From an uncultured Lachnospiraceae bacterium (lineage in GTDB: Bacteria; Bacillota; Clostridia; Lachnospirales; Lachnospiraceae): a DNA stretch of 6,420 nucleotides. The DNA is taken from the NCBI GenBank assembly GCA_910578405.1, contig CAJTQO010000071.1:1-6420 (forward strand), given 5' to 3'. This document shows, piece by piece, positions 5,905-6,420 of the stretch. The position numbers and the translations under genes are program-made. Numbering within the stretch: position 1 is the first letter of the stretch; every line of letters starts with the position of its first letter. The notes below the pieces were generated by a model. The model did not search any database. It was not told where the DNA came from and worked only from the letters and a program-made list of their open reading frames with translations.

Positions 5905-5910
5905 ATTGTA
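5905..5910 (-). promoter_or_regulatory. Possible -10 element upstream of the asnB remnant
   Basis: TACAAT on the minus strand lies 36 bp upstream of the asnB ATG. The best -35-like hexamer is TTGTAT with a 19-bp spacer, and it forms part of the perfect palindrome at 5929-5947. The spacing is poor, so this is tentative. It is the likely source of transcription for the remnant and the lipoprotein gene. Confidence 0.35.
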
Positions 5911-5928
5911 GCAAACAAATATATCAAG

Positions 5929-5947
5929 GATACAATGAAATTGTATC
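5929..5947. promoter_or_regulatory. Perfect 19-bp palindrome, candidate repressor operator
   Basis: GATACAAT-GAA-ATTGTATC: two 8-bp arms around a 3-bp centre, with no mismatch. It overlaps the -35 region of the candidate promoter for the asnB remnant. Dimeric helix-turn-helix repressors bind sites of this size and shape, but the sequence does not let me name the family. A partial half-site, TACAAT, recurs at 5905-5910, and TGTAAAAATACA lies at 5953-5964. Confidence 0.5.
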
Positions 5948-6091
5948 AGAAATGTAAAAATACAACTTATGTCTCGATGAAAATGACAAACCGTCGCATA
6001 CTTTCCAAGCATCCTCTTATCACATGGCAATCCTGTGCAGAACCTTCCTACAAATCCAGTATTTATGCAAAGGAAAGGATAGTCGTTAGAC
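5948..6091. other. Intergenic region without a recognised gene
   Basis: Short open frames exist on both strands (for example the minus frame that leads into the asnB start), but none has a ribosome binding site, recognisable motif or coding-like composition. Apart from the TGTAAAAATACA sequence near the palindrome I see nothing definable. Confidence 0.5.
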
Positions 6092-6132
6092 AAAATAAGA
6101 CCCCGCATCTTGCGATGCAAGGTCTTATTTTT
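6092..6132. terminator. Bidirectional intrinsic terminator
   Basis: AAATAAGACC (6093-6102) pairs perfectly with GGTCTTATTT (6121-6130). Inside it GCATC (6105-6109) pairs with GATGC (6114-6118) around a TTGC loop, giving about 15 base pairs with one 2-base internal mismatch. T-runs flank the stem on both strands (TTATTTTTCT on plus, TTATTTTGTC on minus). It should stop transcription from either side and so insulates the asnB/lipoprotein unit from the iteron region. Confidence 0.85.
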
Positions 6133-6136
6133 CTAT

Positions 6137-6190
6137 GTCGCAGCTTATTGTTTTTGCCCCTTTTTAGAATAAATTTCCGTGCCCTGCGAC
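6137..6190. repeat. Spaced 7-bp inverted repeat GTCGCAG / CTGCGAC
   Basis: GTCGCAG at 6137-6143 and CTGCGAC at 6184-6190 are exact inverse complements separated by 40 bp. Between them are a T-rich run and TTTAGAATAAA. Such short arms could be part of a recombination or transfer site, but seven bases alone can occur by chance. Confidence 0.35.
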
Positions 6191-6253
6191 AACCAAATCC
6201 CTATGGCATCAATTTAAGATAGCCGCCTGTGCCGCTGTTAGATTCTGATGACT

Positions 6254-6310
6254 TTTACCCCTGGGGTAAATAATTTACCCCTTTTACCCCACCTGTGCGG
6301 AATTTACCCC
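6254..6310. repeat. Cluster of five GGGGTAAA iterons with nested palindromes
   Basis: The octamer TTTACCCC occurs at 6254-6261, 6274-6281, 6283-6290 and 6303-6310, and its inverse GGGGTAAA at 6263-6270. Copies one and two form an 8-1-8 palindrome (6254-6270), and copies two and three a 9-1-9 palindrome (GGGGTAAAT-A-ATTTACCCC, 6263-6281). The starts of copies one and three, and of copies four and five, are both 20 bp apart, about two helical turns, which fits a protein binding one face of the DNA. Iteron groups like this are found at origins of replication and at autoregulated promoters of mobile elements. No initiator gene is within the window. Confidence 0.75.
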
Positions 6311-6420
6311 ACCCCATTTTGCGATTCGACAAATCGACAAATTAGCCCCTTGCCTTTATGCGGAATCCGCTATAAAATGATTTCAGTGGAAAGCTCCGCA
6401 GCGTTTGACAATTCCATATA
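6311..6420. other. Window edge: non-coding or end of a gene, unresolved
   Basis: Apart from the tandem 8-mer and the palindrome, this stretch has a TTGACA (plus strand, 6405-6410) that could be the -35 of a promoter whose -10 lies beyond the window. A short minus-strand frame enters from the right and stops at 6370-6372 (reading MELSNAAELSTEIIL). It could be the tail of a gene, but it is too short to support. Confidence 0.3.
6327..6342. repeat. Tandem duplication of CGACAAAT
   Basis: Two exact 8-bp copies, head to tail, at 6327-6334 and 6335-6342, 16 bp beyond the last iteron. This may be a further protein binding site of the same control region. A nearby palindrome, GCGGA-A-TCCGC at 6360-6370, adds to the density of symmetric DNA here. 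Confidence 0.5.

Noticed and set aside
5869..6120. N-terminal extension of the asnB remnant
   Set aside because: The true asparagine synthetase start is MCGI at 5868 because Cys2 must be exposed; the upstream residues are not coding-like and cross the operator and terminator.
5935..6222. 95-codon plus-strand frame
   Set aside because: It crosses the strong terminator and the palindrome, and has no ribosome binding site or recognisable motif.

Overview
The window looks like chromosomal DNA of a Gram-positive anaerobe of the Clostridia, probably a Lachnospiraceae-type gut bacterium. The base composition is moderate, Shine-Dalgarno sites are strong AGGAGG/GGAGG types, the two lipoproteins have Firmicute-style lipoboxes, and the control genes are typical of that group. 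This placement is inferred from gene style, not from a database match. Every supported gene lies on the minus strand, so the biology reads from right to left.

Right end (about 6133-6420): no convincing gene. It holds a cluster of five GGGGTAAA-type iterons arranged as nested palindromes, a tandem 8-bp repeat and a spaced inverted repeat. These look like control or origin DNA from a mobile element. A strong bidirectional terminator at 6092-6132 separates this from what follows.

Region 4943-5947: a perfect 19-bp palindrome, a possible promoter, a 41-codon remnant of glutamine-dependent asparagine synthetase (asnB) that keeps its start and ribosome binding site, then a 234-aa lipoprotein gene and a hairpin terminator. 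The asnB stub and the lipoprotein probably share a transcript.

Region 1166-4788: the main system. A weak candidate promoter is followed by five tandem 37-bp units, each able to form a hairpin, that run into the leader of an OmpR/PhoB-type response regulator. Next come an overlapping membrane histidine kinase and, 39 bp downstream, a predicted lipoprotein with beta-propeller-like repeats. The likely logic is a sensor kinase and regulator made together with an extracytoplasmic lipoprotein that may sense the signal or be an output.

Left end (1-1023): a decayed gene at 611-1023 whose three reading frames join into one polypeptide resembling parts of large proteins of integrative elements and phages. 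Then come a promoter, a SnoaL/NTF2-like small protein gene, and a GNAT acetyltransferase start that meets a stop after 39 codons.

Overall, a probably functional two-component/lipoprotein block sits between broken accessory genes and mobile-element remnants. The most unusual structures are the 37-bp hairpin array in the two-component leader, the iteron cluster at the right end, and the asnB stub upstream of a lipoprotein.
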